Source: Branchiostoma belcheri (taxonomy: Eukaryota > Chordata > Leptocardii > Amphioxiformes > Branchiostomatidae). From it: a stretch of 64,000 bases of DNA. This document shows positions 45,379-57,300 of this stretch, in pieces (positions within the stretch are counted from its first letter, which is position 1; each line of letters begins with the position of its first letter). Position numbers and translations under genes: made by a program. The stretch lies in assembly GCF_001625305.1 (NCBI RefSeq), contig NW_017803379.1:2365594-2429593 (forward strand), given 5' to 3'. The notes beneath the pieces are model-generated. The model saw nothing but the letters and a program-made list of their open reading frames with translations, ran no database searches and was not told the origin of the DNA.

Positions 45379-47238
45379 CATGAGACAAGAGAACATCGGA
45401 CTTGACTGTGAGTCTCACTTTCATTTATGAACTCTTTCAAAAATGGGGTCTGCATGCCGCGATGCGTAATCAGCCGTTTTAGTTTTGCACAACGGGGCGC
45501 TGGGTCTTTCTATTCACCATTAAACATAATGTGTGTAATAAAACATCCAGCCTGTACAATTAAGTGAAGCGTAATACGGGGTCGTTGCTCTGCAGAATTT
45601 TGCACCTTGCTATTTGCATAATTTAAAGTCGAACAACTCTGATTTAATGTCAAGTGAAAATCGTGGGCGCTGCCTTACAAAAGTTAGCGTGCTAAGCATG
45701 ATCGGGACCTGCCATGCAGACCCTTAAAAATGACAATGAAAGATGTTGGGAAAGGGCATGTTTGCGATCCTCTGAATTTTTTGTTCTAAATGCCATTATT
45801 TGTTAAAACTGAGCTATGCCTGGCCCTCCCTGCTATTTGTTGTCATTTCTGAGAGTTCACATTCCTAACTAATACCTAGCTTAAGTTGTGACTAATATTT
45901 TATTGCAAATATGATGGAGAACACAGTACATTTTCCTATTGAGGAGAGCACTTTTAATAATTGTTGTTTCATTCTGTATAGCAATGGGATATGTTTTCAA
46001 CAGCATTTGTGATCAAACTGTATTCCCTGATATCTTCATTATGATCCACATCCATCCTTTTAAAAAACATTAAATTTTCTATTATGACAATTGTCCTTCA
46101 TGTGAAGAAAAAAATCTATATAGTGACATGAAACAATCGATAAGGCAACAATTAACAATGCTAAGGCAAATAAAAGCATTCAAAATGGAAAATTATGATA
46201 AAATGAAGAGACATTTTATAATCATAAATTCTAGCTGTAATGTTTACTGGTGAAGATACATGCACAGTGAAGATTTGGCATTTGTTGGTATCTGACAAAA
46301 TTGTTTTTTGATTTTTCAATGTATGACAGTGCAAATGCAAGGTTTGTAACTTTCAAGGAAGATCCAGAATATAATCTGTTAAAAACAACCACAAAACTTT
46401 ATTTTGATTCCCTCTTTTTAAAGTCCTTTCAAGATTGTGGAAAAAATCCTTTGTGTGAAGAAATGACAATCCACATGATGAAGCAAGCAATTACTAATTT
46501 AAAAGCAAAACAATGCAACATTCAAAGATGAATGATGCCATTTTTAAGCACTCAAACACGGTCAAACATGGTTAAAAATTAGACGAAACAAAGACACTTT
46601 TGTGATGATCATGATGAAATGAACAATTCTTTGATGAATCATAATATCCACTCTGACGTGGAGTGCTCTAAATCTCTAAAATATGTATAAACATGTGATC
46701 TTACATACTTTGCTATATATTTCCACTGTAACGTGCTTGCAATTATGAATTTGCAAAAGGCACACAAAAAAACATACAAATCTAGACTCTGATTTACCTA
46801 AAATTCTATGTGTTTGTCTCTGGTTGTCAAATAACAAGCAGGATTATTCATAATTAACAAAATATACAAAAACACATTATAGGTGTTCCACAAACTCTTT
46901 TGAAGCAATGATGGAGTCGATTTCTGGGGAAATACGTTTGGTCCCATAATGACTGTTGGAAATACAGTGTATGTCCTATTTCTTTACAGAAAATAGAAAA
47001 GGCAATGTTGTGCTTTCTTTCTGTAGAGTGAAATGTACTACAGGTAAGCTGTGTGTGATGTTTGAAACGGAGGAATTGAGTTACGGAATCAGCAAAACAA
47101 AACTCTTTTTGCAAGGATTAATAATTACTCTGTAGCTGCTTTCTACATTTTTGTAACTTTTAATGTAGCCAAGTCACAGATAGTTTAGGTAGTATATTAA
47201 CTAAACATTACTTAAGTAAAGCGATAGGTTGATAAAAG

Positions 47239-47370
47239 TCCAGTGACCAGCAAGTATGGTCTTGACAGTGGGTCAGGATCTCTTTTCCTGGTCCCGATGG
47301 TCTCTGCAACAGATAGAACATTAATACGAGGATCACATACTCTCAAGTGACTTTCTAAGTTAAAAGTAGT
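47239..47370 (+). repeat. Direct repeat R3, copy 1
   Basis: About 132 bp beginning GTCCAGTGACCAGCAAGTAT, repeated at 47431-47564 with roughly one change in fifteen bases. Period about 193 bp. Non-coding. Confidence 0.85.
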
Positions 47371-47430
47371 CATTTCACAGCAGGTAGACAGGCTGTTGAG
47401 GCTTTAGATGTTAGTCAAGTCACAGTGAGA

Positions 47431-47564
47431 GGTCCAGTGACCAGCAGGTATGGCCTTGACAGTGGGTGAGGATCTATTTTCCTGGTCCCAGTGGTCTCTG
47501 CAAAAGATCAACATTAATACGAAGATCATATACTCTCAAGTGACTTTCTGAGTTAAAAGTAGTG
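47431..47564 (+). repeat. Direct repeat R3, copy 2
   Basis: Second copy of 47239-47370; both end with GAGTTAAAAGTAGT-like sequence. Confidence 0.85.
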
Positions 47565-48397
47565 TGTTGCTTTAGAGAATGAACACAAATGACCACTCTG
47601 GGACCATCCTTGTTGTACGAATCTGATTTTTTTTGCTGTGTTCATGTCCAGACTGTGCTCCCATTTATTATTCCTAAGTTTGAAGAGGATGCCTCAATCT
47701 GAAGTTACATAAATCAAAGTTGACAGTTTTACTTCAATCCAAATGACCACCTAAATGCCCTGCAAAATATTGGCCCTTGCGCTAAAAATTCTGACCATCA
47801 CAAACAAGTTCAAACAGGTGTCTCCTGAATTTCTGCAAAGTTTCCGTGTCATACACGGTTTTAAACTAGTCCATTTTTGGCAAAATATCGCGAGGTATAT
47901 TTTGCCCAACAAGGGTACATAAAAAGCGTGTACAGCACGGAGACACCGGTCCTATTTGTACTTGTTTGTTGTGGTGGACTTTTAGCCAGTTGCGCAAGAG
48001 CCAATATTTTGCGGGGTGTTAAGTTGTCACTCGCTTAAAAAGGCGGATCTGAAGTAAAACTGGCCACTTTGATTTGTAAAACATCAGATTGATGAATTCA
48101 GAACTCAGGATTTAATAATAAGTATAATCTGAACATGACCACAGCAAAGATTTGTGCGGCAAAGACGGCCCCAGAGTTGCAGGTAAAAAGATACATAACT
48201 GCATGTAGATAGCCTGTTGAGTGAGAGATAGTTGACATGTTATGTAAAAAAGCGTCCTATTTGTAATGTAGCCTGTGTGTTAAGGTACAGAATCAGGCAG
48301 TCAGTTGACAGTTTTCAGTGTTAAAGTGTGAAAATTGGGAAAGTAGTCTGAAAGAACTTTGGGTAAATGGCTTTTGTTTTTGCTGATTCCTTGTGAA

Positions 48398-49032
48398 GTC
48401 TTTTCCTGCCAAAAAAAACCACAGCTAATTGGCACCCTCACCTGGCTAATTAATTGGATTAAGTTTTCCCGCCAAAAAACTTATATAGTATATAGAGCAC
48501 TCTAACCTTGAACTTGTGCCCCACTCTTCCTGCCCACAACTCAGAGTATGTTAGTTACACTGTTCTCTGAACTTCTTTGCACATGTAGTCACCACTCTGC
48601 TACACAAACACTTGGTTTATCGAGTGCAGTTTTTCCACCACTTTGACTTTAGAATAATCTCCAGCTCCCCTGGTCAGTCAATTGCACTGGTATACTGATG
48701 TGTCGAAGCATCAATGTCTCCGAAAAGACATCCCCCGGGGAGTACACGTAGTGCATTGACTGACCAGGAGATTGAGAGATTATTCTAAAGTCAAAGTGGT
48801 GGAAAAACTGCACTCGATAAACCAAGTGTTTGTGTAGCAGAGTGCATGTGCAAAGAAGTTCAGAGAACAGTGTAACTAACATACTCTGAGTTGTGGGCAG
48901 GAAGAGTGGGGAGGGGGGCACAAGTTCAAGGTTAGAGTGCTCTATATACTAAGTTTTTTGGCGGGAAAACTTAATCCAATTAATTAACCAGGTGAGGGTG
49001 CCAATTAGTTTTTTTTTGGCGGGAAAATGGAC
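48398..49032. repeat. Long foldback (inverted repeat), arms about 300 bp
   Basis: The left arm 48398-48699 and the right arm 48741-49032 are near-perfect reverse complements around a loop of about 40 bp. Examples are CCACTTTGACTTTAGAATAA against TTATTCTAAAGTCAAAGTGG, and GGCACCCTCACC against GGTGAGGGTGCC. Transcribed, it would fold into a very long hairpin. The arms end in TTTTGGCGGGAAAA-type sequence. Their identity suggests recent origin or gene conversion. Confidence 0.9.
48463..48480 (-). promoter_or_regulatory. E2F-like motif in foldback
   Basis: GTTTTCCCGCCAAAAAAC is the reverse complement of TTTGGCGGGAAAA, which fits the E2F/DP consensus (TTTSSCGC family). Mirror copies lie at 48953-48970 and 49008-49030, and a related one at 49350-49365. 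Function is inferred only. Confidence 0.35.
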
Positions 49033-49119
49033 TTTTAACAAGGGATTAGTGTGCACTGCGAGACAATTAAGTGCAAACAAAGGTCCAAAATCAACAATTT
49101 TTTAGAGGACAGCTTTTTT

Positions 49120-49580
49120 AGAGAATGTGGCTGCAGGCTTTACTTTTTGGGCAATTTGGCTAAACAATATGAAAAATTCTTCCTTGACACTAAAAACAGA
49201 TAACAACGTGGCATTGAAAAGGCCGACTAAGATACAAAGTTTTTTGGCACGAGAATTTAGTAGTGTATGGGTCGAAAGCAACAATTTTGGGGCAATTTTG
49301 CATTCCACTATACGATACAAAGAGGATAACACCGTGAGTTAATTCAAAGCTTTTTGGCGGGAGAATTTAAGTGTGTATAGGTCCAAAGTGACAATTTTGG
49401 GGCAATTTGGCATATTCAACTAAATATGAAAAATTTTTCAGCTGCAGCAGCAGCTAGTGATGCTTAACATGAATTCAGGATAAAAACGTGGAATTGAAGT
49501 GGCCGACTAAGATACTTTTGTTATAGAAGTGACAATTTTTGGGCAATTTGCCATTCAACTAATAATAATATACGATACAA
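49120..49580 (+). repeat. Imperfect tandem array, 3-4 units
   Basis: Units contain, in order, GATACAAAG, a TTTTTGGCGGGAGAATTTA-like block, GACAATTTTGGGGCAATTT and a CATTC-AACTA block. The copies near 49230, 49350 and 49510 are clear; the first, near 49130, is diverged. Unit length is about 110-150 bp. Confidence 0.65.
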
Positions 49581-50044
49581 AGAATTTTTCAGTGTCCTTT
49601 GTCATGGAATTAAAGATGATTAACGTCAAATGCCTCCTTACCTAAAAAAGGCTTGCCGACCCTCAGAGTAGAGTGAACTGGGCAAAAGAGAGAACTGTGA
49701 GTGCAAGCGTGTGCATATGGAGTGTTGTCTTGTGTTAATAAGGAAACATACTCACGCCTCCCTATCTTTTACACACTCAGGTTGAGATCTGTCAACAAAA
49801 GTCTGGTCCTTCATTCTGCTACAGTCCAGTCTCCGGATCATCCACAATGTCATCTTGAAAACAGAAAAACAAAATTTAAGTCAGCAATTGGCCTTCCTAA
49901 GAAAATGTTTACAATGATCACACCAATTTTATCACACATTTTTGCAGAAAATCAATAAAGTAAAGCACTCTGGGGAAAATTTTTTAATTAGTCTGCCTAG
50001 CATCCTTTCATACTCCAAATACATAGTGGTATGGTAGGAGCCAC

Positions 50045-50262
50045 AAACTTCAAAATGCTGGGCTGGTTTATAACTCGAACAATGAATTTTTATCTTTAAA
50101 TCTTATCACTGCATGGATAAATGGAAAAATTGTGACGGTAACAACAAGGGCAAGGGCTTTCTTTATGTGCCAAAATGTGAGCATATTTTTTTTGGAAATC
50201 ATTGAAAAAATCAAGCAGGCAAATCTGAGAACCAAGAAAGACCATTAAATTGGTGTGGTCTA
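50045..50262 (+). mobile_element. Partial copy of inverted-repeat element seen at 58209-58587
   Basis: It matches the right half of the TAF1-intron element. Shared pieces are AAATGCTGGGCTGG/AAAGGCTGGGTT-like sequence, the GAGCATTTTT block and the end AATTGGTGTGGTCTAAGAT. The left inverted end is not recognisable, so the copy looks truncated. Confidence 0.55.
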
Positions 50263-50776
50263 AGATTCACTGTAAAATACCTGGTTGCTCAGTTGCCCTG
50301 GGCAACCAAATTTTACCATCTTTGTAACATGTCAACCTTTCAAATGTATGTTTGGAAATACAAACTTACCAGTTCAACGTCTTGGGCTTCTTCTGTGCTG
50401 TGTCTAAAATGTTCTGTGTCTTCAAGTCAACTGGTTTGCTAAGCTCTCATTTGGTCTGCATTGGACAGGAGTCGCCGGTCATCACAGGTTTCTCCCCGGT
50501 CAGCATAGGAACGTCAGGACACACCTACATGTAATAATGAAAGGATAATTACTGTGTGATGCAAAAACATCTCCCATTGAACACTGAATGGCCATTAAAT
50601 GATAGATAAGAAACTTGAACAATTGAACTATCCCTTTGCTTATTAATAAATCTGATGTAGAAAAATGAAAAATGTTGTAACATTGATTAAAAAATCCAGG
50701 CTGTGTGTTATTTAAATTACAGTGACTGTCATTCTGACATATTAGCAACAGAAAGAAGTACTATATACAGACATAA

Positions 50777-51150
50777 CAAGTTACACACTTTCCTCAAATA
50801 CACCAAGTGGAATTTTCAAAATGCACAATTAAGATTTTTCTCACCTGATATTCTTCTAGGGTCCTCTGGGGTCGCCTGGTCTGGTCTGGTCCAATCCAGT
50901 CTTGTCAGGTTCAGACAGGAATCTTCACTACTGCATCAGTCAGCAGCCACCTAACTATGCAGAGATACCAAGTTACACACTTGTCTCAAATAATCAAGTA
51001 AATGGTGTGCAAAAATGCAGAGTTCCAATTTTCCTCACCTGGTCTGATACTGTATCCAATCACCTGGTGCCTCTGCCATCACAAGTCTGATCTCATCTGG
51101 ACAGGAACACTTGCAGAGCTGGCAGACCCTCAGCACACAGCTAACTACAG
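50777..51150. repeat. Tandem duplication of an exon-like module
   Basis: Two copies of about 190 bp (50777-50960 and 50969-51150). Both open with AAGTTACACACTT and include CTCACCTG, CCAATC, ACAGGAA and CACAGCTAAC/CACCTAAC. On the minus strand each keeps an AG acceptor and a GTGAG donor (50835-50840 and 51034-51039 region) around a 100-150-nt segment, while the surroundings have diverged. Neither reading is coding in both copies. Confidence 0.6.
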
Positions 51151-52141
51151 AATCACATGAAAACAAGGTCAAGTTACAAGGTGTTATCAGCCCTGTCATA
51201 CACAGACAAAAGCTTTAATAACAGCTACTAGTAGACCAGAAACTTTTGATGCCATTCTTAAAGAGCTTAAAAGTCATGTTCAAAACATACAGCGAACACT
51301 CATTCACCTAACTGTATAAAGAATAATCAATTTGGGGTATTGTTGCAAAAAATTGTACCCAGGAGACTTGTCATATGACGTTAACAAGTTTTAGACTTGC
51401 TATGCATTTGTAGACACTCAATGATACTCTGTACAGTTGGTTTAATTTTTTTTAACACAATGTCATGTATGTGAATATTACTGCACTAACTTTACACATG
51501 TACTTAAAATTTAGAGATTTTTTATTTCATAAACTACGATTAAACAAAAAACGAAATCAGATGCATGTAACAACATTACAGAATTCCTATCCAATACCTA
51601 AAATTCTTGAAGTTTAAAAAATAGACTTAATAGGGCAAAAAATGAGGATTTTGGGTTGATACAGAAGAACCTGAATGTTACATGTTTTTTTAATCAGGAA
51701 AAAAGGCTGGCAAATCCAAGAAACAAGTTAAAGTGGTGTTTCTTTGTCATTTTATCCCAGTCTGAAATACTTAGCCAAATGAAATCTTGCATGCAAATAG
51801 ATAGGCAAAATTTCTGGTGTTTTCCATGAGGGAAATTCCCACAAATATTCTACCCATGTTTCCTTTCTGTTTCACAGACAAGGGGCAAAATTATTAGACC
51901 AGGTATACAGAAACAAATGTCCATTTCTTTCTCTTGAAAATTTAACTTAAGAGTAGCAATACCTAACTGTGATATTCTGGGAGAAGACGTGAATACCACA
52001 TGTAACGTTATATTGAAACAAGGACCTAAAACTACACAAACTATCGTGTTGCATTCTCAAAATCACACAAATTTACCACGAACATACCGAAACGTGTCAG
52101 TTTGTGGGAAGTAAATTCTACGGCACGGCTAGTTGCCTTAC

Positions 52142-52286
52142 CTTGTGAAAACTCTGCCCGGCCCACGACCACGCCGTCATCCTTCGGGCGCCATTTTCTC
52201 GTCTTCTCCAAAATCCACCACGTCAGGAAATCCGCAATTTCTTCTACCAAAATCCAGAAAACGGCACAATTCCGCCGTAGAAACAT
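52142..52286 (-). other. Candidate first exon of an unrecognised minus-strand transcript
   Basis: On the minus strand an ATG at 52286 opens 48 codons (MFLRRNCAVFWILVEEIADF...) and reaches CACAAG|GTAAGG at 52142. The region is unusually CpG-rich for the intergenic stretch, as a promoter-proximal exon might be. I recognise no protein family and could not connect it in frame to the next exon-like module, so coding status is open. Confidence 0.2.
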
Positions 52287-52657
52287 CCCTGAAGATTTCT
52301 TCTACAAGTTAGAATGAATATTTTTCTAATTGGAAGCCGAAAATTTACCAAAAGGTTGACAAATAATTCCTGGTCTTCCCCGCGTGGCTCCGACAGACGC
52401 AGACCGTACCACGTGTGACTTTTACGCAGCTGTGTACAACAGCTGGTCTAATTTACCCTGATAACCATAACTACTTCACCGCCACAAATCAATCCCCACA
52501 AAAAATTTATGGCTCTCTGCTCAAAATTTCGGACTAGTTTGTGTCAAAATAACACACAGGCAGTGTCAGCAGCAATAAGTATTCAATTTGGTCAAAGTAT
52601 AGTAGCCGGAATTTGCTAATTCAATCAGCCTCGGCAACAAATGTTTCTAATGCAAAC

Positions 52658-52942
52658 GGTACCTGTCCTTGGTGCTGAACGCCAGCCTCATAGTAAAACA
52701 CACAGTATGTATGGTGAAAACCACACGCGCGCGCTCGCTTTTTGAGCGTCCGTAAAGTATAGGGACTTGTTAAAGCTGGCCAAACTTTACAGAAAAAAAT
52801 GGCATGCACTTGAGGAAGGTAGGAGTGGAACTGTCACGGTCTACGATAAATTCACAATGGCAAAGGGCGCATACTGTGCAAACGTACCTGTCCTTGGTGC
52901 TGAATGCCATCCTCATGTATGCGCCCTCGCTTTTTGAGCGCT
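52658..52942 (-). repeat. Duplicated module with conserved splice-donor-like end
   Basis: Segments 52658-52747 and 52881-52942 share CCTGTCCTTGGTGCTGAA and CTCGCTTTTTGAGCG. On the minus strand both end AAGGACAG|GTAC, a plausible donor. Together with the 50.8-51.15 kb modules this looks like a duplicated exon set or a repeat family with splice-like ends. Confidence 0.5.
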
Positions 52943-53091
52943 TTTGTTCATGCTGATTCCGCCTACATGAAAATCCAGGCACTAATATAGCTAATTTTAC
53001 GCTTTTCATAGACTGCACCCATTACATACGCTGTATGCTGTTGTATATGAACCATTTAGTTGTCTGGCTAGGAATTATGTGATATCAAAAT

Positions 53092-53200
53092 GGCCTATTC
53101 CACAGGATTGTAAAAGTAGGGATGCTTCTAAAATATGCATGTACTTCAATATAAAAACTGCTATGGTGAAAATAAAAAGAAGTGCATCACCATGGACACC
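53092..53200 (+). repeat. Dispersed repeat R1, copy 2
   Basis: Direct copy of 42683-42790, 10.4 kb away. A third, more diverged copy follows at about 53386-53480. Confidence 0.7.
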
Positions 53201-53979
53201 ACATGTCAATTACACAGTAATACTCTGTACAGAACAATGCGTTTTTACTGTGAACATCTTCCAAAAATGGCCCCATATCTTATACAAGGGCCGAAACATC
53301 TGGTACTACTTATCGACCCCTCCCCATATCTGCCTGAAGCCACCCCCCCCCCATTCAAAACAACGGGTTTTCTGGACCATTCCAATTTGCTTCATAAATG
53401 TAGGGGTGCATTGTAAATATTACATTGACGGCAAAAACAGCAACGGTAAATATAAAGACACGTGCATCGACACGGGCATGCCTGCAGATGACGTATGAAA
53501 TTGCATGCCGATTAAACAAAGGGAACCCAGTGTTTTGACTTTGAAGACGAAAAACCGTCTACCCACGATACTCCACCAGGAGGTATACCTTCTTCACAGA
53601 GTAACAAAAGTATTTATGTACAGGTACAGTCTTATGCCTTCTTCCATATGCTTGAAATTTCCATCCGAAAGATGCATCTTTATATTTCAGTTATATCTGG
53701 CATTCTATTTTCCTGTACAAGCTTTACATTTGGTAACAAAGAAAAATCCATGTCTTACTTCTCTTTTCTATACAAAAAGCATTTTAAACAGTTTTGTGTC
53801 AAGTTTAACACCAAAACACCGTGGTGTGGGTTAACTATTTACTTAGTTCTCTTCATGAGAAAACAATACTTCAATGGGTTAGCAGCCGTTAGCTGTTGCT
53901 ATATGTTTCTACTGATTTCTATATAAGAGTTTGATAATGATGGACACTTCTCTCATCTGAACATCAATCTGGTACATTA

Positions 53980-54341
53980 TTACACATCTGGATCTGAGCT
54001 CTCCTCACTAAGATCTCCTCCCACAGACACAAAGTCTTCTCCGTCACTTTCTTTGTTGTCGATTTCCGCCATGGCCTGAGCGACCAGATCCCTGGTGTCC
54101 AGCCCCTCCGCTGCCTGTAGGGAATCCCCTCCGGCCGCCTGGTTCACCTCCTCGAAGAACTGGTCGCTGAACTGCAGCGAGCGCTGTGCTGGTGGCTGCT
54201 GCTGCGTGAAATATGGGTTGCTGATGTCAGGGAACTGGGCGTTGTCGTCCGCGTAACGAGAATCTTCCTCGTCGTCATCCTCAGACAGGTTCAGGTCGGT
54301 CGGGAGGTTGGAGTCTTCATCAGGGAGACGGCTGTCTTCAT
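53980..54341 (-). CDS. TAF1: TAF1 terminal exon: acidic C-terminus
   Basis: 362 nt including the TAA stop at 53980-53982. It starts in phase 1 with [20 protein letters not shown], has a glutamine-rich [12 protein letters not shown], and ends [18 protein letters not shown]. Vertebrate TAF1 also ends in an SD-rich acidic tail. No AATAAA is seen within 400 bases after the stop. Confidence 0.9.
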
Positions 54342-57300
54342 CTGAAGAGCAACAGAGTTTGTCAATATTTATACAGAAAAAGAAATGGGTTAAATGCAAA
54401 GAATTTATATGAGGTTCTATTCTACGTTATTTTAAGTAACGAGATGTAAAGAGGGTTGGTTTCCAAAAGTTTCCACCACATGTCACATGTCCAGCAAGTT
54501 ACAGAAAAACGTGTGCTGGCTAGAGCCTTACAGCAATAGATTTTGTCAATACTGATTCACAAAAAGAAATGGGTTTAACACCTAGAATTTAGCAGAAAAG
54601 AGGTTTCATGTGTTATTTTTTACCAGTAACAGATCTAAAGAGAGAAGCTAACCTTCCACATCATAGCTGTAGTCAAAGTTGGAGTCCTCATTCTGGTAGC
54701 TGTCAAAGGCAGCAGACACAGGCCGGCTGCTACCATTGTCTCCTTGGGGGAGGGTAAGAAATGATGTAGTGTTTACAAATGTATAAACCATGGCAACTTC
54801 CCACCATACATAATTTGTAAAATTGTCTCATTTTGTACATACACATGTCATGTGAAGTGTGGGAATGCAGCTAAATTACTCCGATTGTAAGAACTTTCAA
54901 AGTATTCCTTCTCTTGACCATAGCTCCTCTAAGCTACAAGTTAAAAAGCATTGATCTGCATTTTAAGATTATCAACTACAAAATAACACAGACTATACTA
55001 GACGATGCCCCACCTTGGTCATAGTAGTCGGAGAGATCGCTGTCCTGTCTGGTGTAGGGAAGGTCACTCTCCGCATCACTCTCACTCTCCGACACCAGCA
55101 GGTCCTCCATCAACGTGTCCTCATGCTTACCTGCACAACAGGACAATAAAATATTTCAACCATAGTTAAATCTTTCTAGTGGTTTAAGAGCTATGTAAGA
55201 GTTTGATGATGACAGACACTCTCACTTGAAGATCAATCCTGGTACAATCTCCTACAGACACAAAGTCTTCTCTGTCACTTTCTTTGTTCTCTCAGCAAAA
55301 CAAGTCGAACCCAATAGCTTACAATTAAGTGTCAAAATTTTACTAGAGTAGACACATATTATACTGTTATGCATTGTCCATCCTTTCATTTTATTTTCAT
55401 GTTAGTGCTATTAGCATCCGGGCAAGAACTTTCTTTCTTCGGTATAAAGAGTAACACCAGTGTTGTACCTGTACCCTCCTCCCCCCTCACACGTTTGGAC
55501 CGGTCCATCTCCATGGCTTCCTCGTCTCCCACCACGTCGATGAAGTCCGAGTCTCCGACCGACTCGCGTGACGGGCCGGGCTGCGGCTCTGTGGGCGGGG
55601 CACTCTCCCAGCTCTCATCATGAGCCGTGGTGGTGTTGTCCATCAGACTGTCCTCCTCCATGTCAGCGTCACCGGGCTGGGGAGAACACATGGGGAGACA
55701 TTACATTTCATTTATTATTTGTCATGATAAAATGGGGAAACATGTCATAAGCCATGGTGGTGGTGTTTATTGTAATCTACATTTTTACATAAGCAGAAGG
55801 TAAACTTTAAGCAAGACAGACACCATACACTGTGAATCCTTGTATTGGTGTAAATGAAAAACATTGTCAGCTGATCAGACCTTGAAACATTGAGTCATGT
55901 TCATCTCACTGTTATATGCTGTGATTTTAAGTCTGAGTATTTGGACACGAATTCAAATCATAAGATGCACAAAGCCAACCTCCTAACCTCACGTGACTCA
56001 GAATTTCTGTTGCACGAACATCTAGCTGTTAGTGGTGGAGTTCCCTTGGGCACATCTGAACAATAAACTTTATCAAGCCCACTCTGAGAGTGCAGATAAT
56101 GTGTAAAAACTCTGTATACCTGAGGACTGTTAGGGTTGGAGGGCAGGTTGCTGCCGTCCTGATCCTCGTCCTGCATGGCGGCAGCGATGGCCGCCTCCTG
56201 GGCATGGCAGATGTCATTCTCCAGCTGCGTCAGGTGCTCATCGTACTGGACAAAACAGAAGGATGAGTTACCTTCAATACAAATACTGGTGGTGGTATCA
56301 CTTGAGGGAGACCTAGGGTTAACTTCATTGACAACCTCAGATCTGACACCAGCCTTACAGATGTAAAGGAAATCCAGTTTCTGGTGGAGGATAGAGTGTA
56401 GGAGCTTAACCAAAGTAAAGTAGACGGAATAACAAAGAGTTGGAAGAAAAGACCACCTTCTTCTGTGTTATAATAGTTGGATGAGCAGAAACTTCAAGCA
56501 CTATTGTCCAAGTTTAATGTAGGAATATTAAAACAATCGCTAACACTATACTATCATAAGACAAAGTAAACATTTAAATCAAACAATACATATAAAGTTC
56601 ACTTTCATTCACAGACATCACAACAAAGTCATGAGAGCTTAACTTTACCTCATCAAGAGTTTCCTTACATGACCTGACGACCTCGTCAGCGGTACATGTG
56701 AAGGGGCTGTCTGCTCCGTTGTACTTCACACTGTTCCTGTGGATCAGGTCCACGTCCTTCATAAACGCCTCACGGTTTCGGTACTTGTGTGATTGGACAT
56801 TCTATATATGTGCACAGAAAACACATATACATTTCTTGGGAGATTTGGAACACGTGTAATACTATGACTCTCATAGATGAATAATAATCACTCTCACTCT
56901 TACAGATGGAAATCCCATATTAAGAGGAATCAGTGACGAAATATGACATTCTAAAATAAGAGACTCCTTCTGATCTATTTGCCAGCTGACTTATGAAATT
57001 AAACATCAGTTTTCAAGATCTGAATACAGATTCTCAAATTACAAGTCGGAGCTTGGAGCTTACTAAACCTTATACACTATCTATAATGGTAACTTTCTTC
57101 CATGTTCTTGATTTTTCATGCATCTTCAGTTACCTTTTTGAGTGTCTCCAGGTCCATGGGTTGTGAGATGACCTTGAAGTAGTCTGGTACAAACTTCTTG
57201 TTGACTGGCTGGTGGAAGGGCCAAGACTGGAGAAAACAGAATTTAGAAACACATTGGGTCTAATTTTATAAGAATCCCCCTATACATTTAGTTTATCATA

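Larger units (their letters stand above)
41621..53979. other. Repeat-rich region between convergent FAT and TAF1
   Basis: About 12.4 kb including the unmeasured TAF1 3' UTR at its right end. No open frame shows a recognisable domain. The recognisable content is inverted-repeat elements and local duplications, listed separately, plus exon-like modules on the minus strand at 50.7-53.0 kb. In the 400 bases beyond the TAF1 stop I find no TTTATT (AATAAA on the minus strand), so the TAF1 3' end may lie farther in. The stretches 41.6-42.68, 45.38-47.2 and 47.57-48.4 kb show nothing specific. Confidence 0.6.

Noticed and set aside
46301-46531. 76-codon open frame with a protein-like look (MYDSANARFVTFKEDPEY...)
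   Set aside because: AT-rich region, no known domain, no neighbouring exon or promoter evidence.
53505-53834. 109-codon + strand open frame just past the TAF1 stop
   Set aside because: Low complexity, no domain, overlaps the presumed TAF1 3' UTR.
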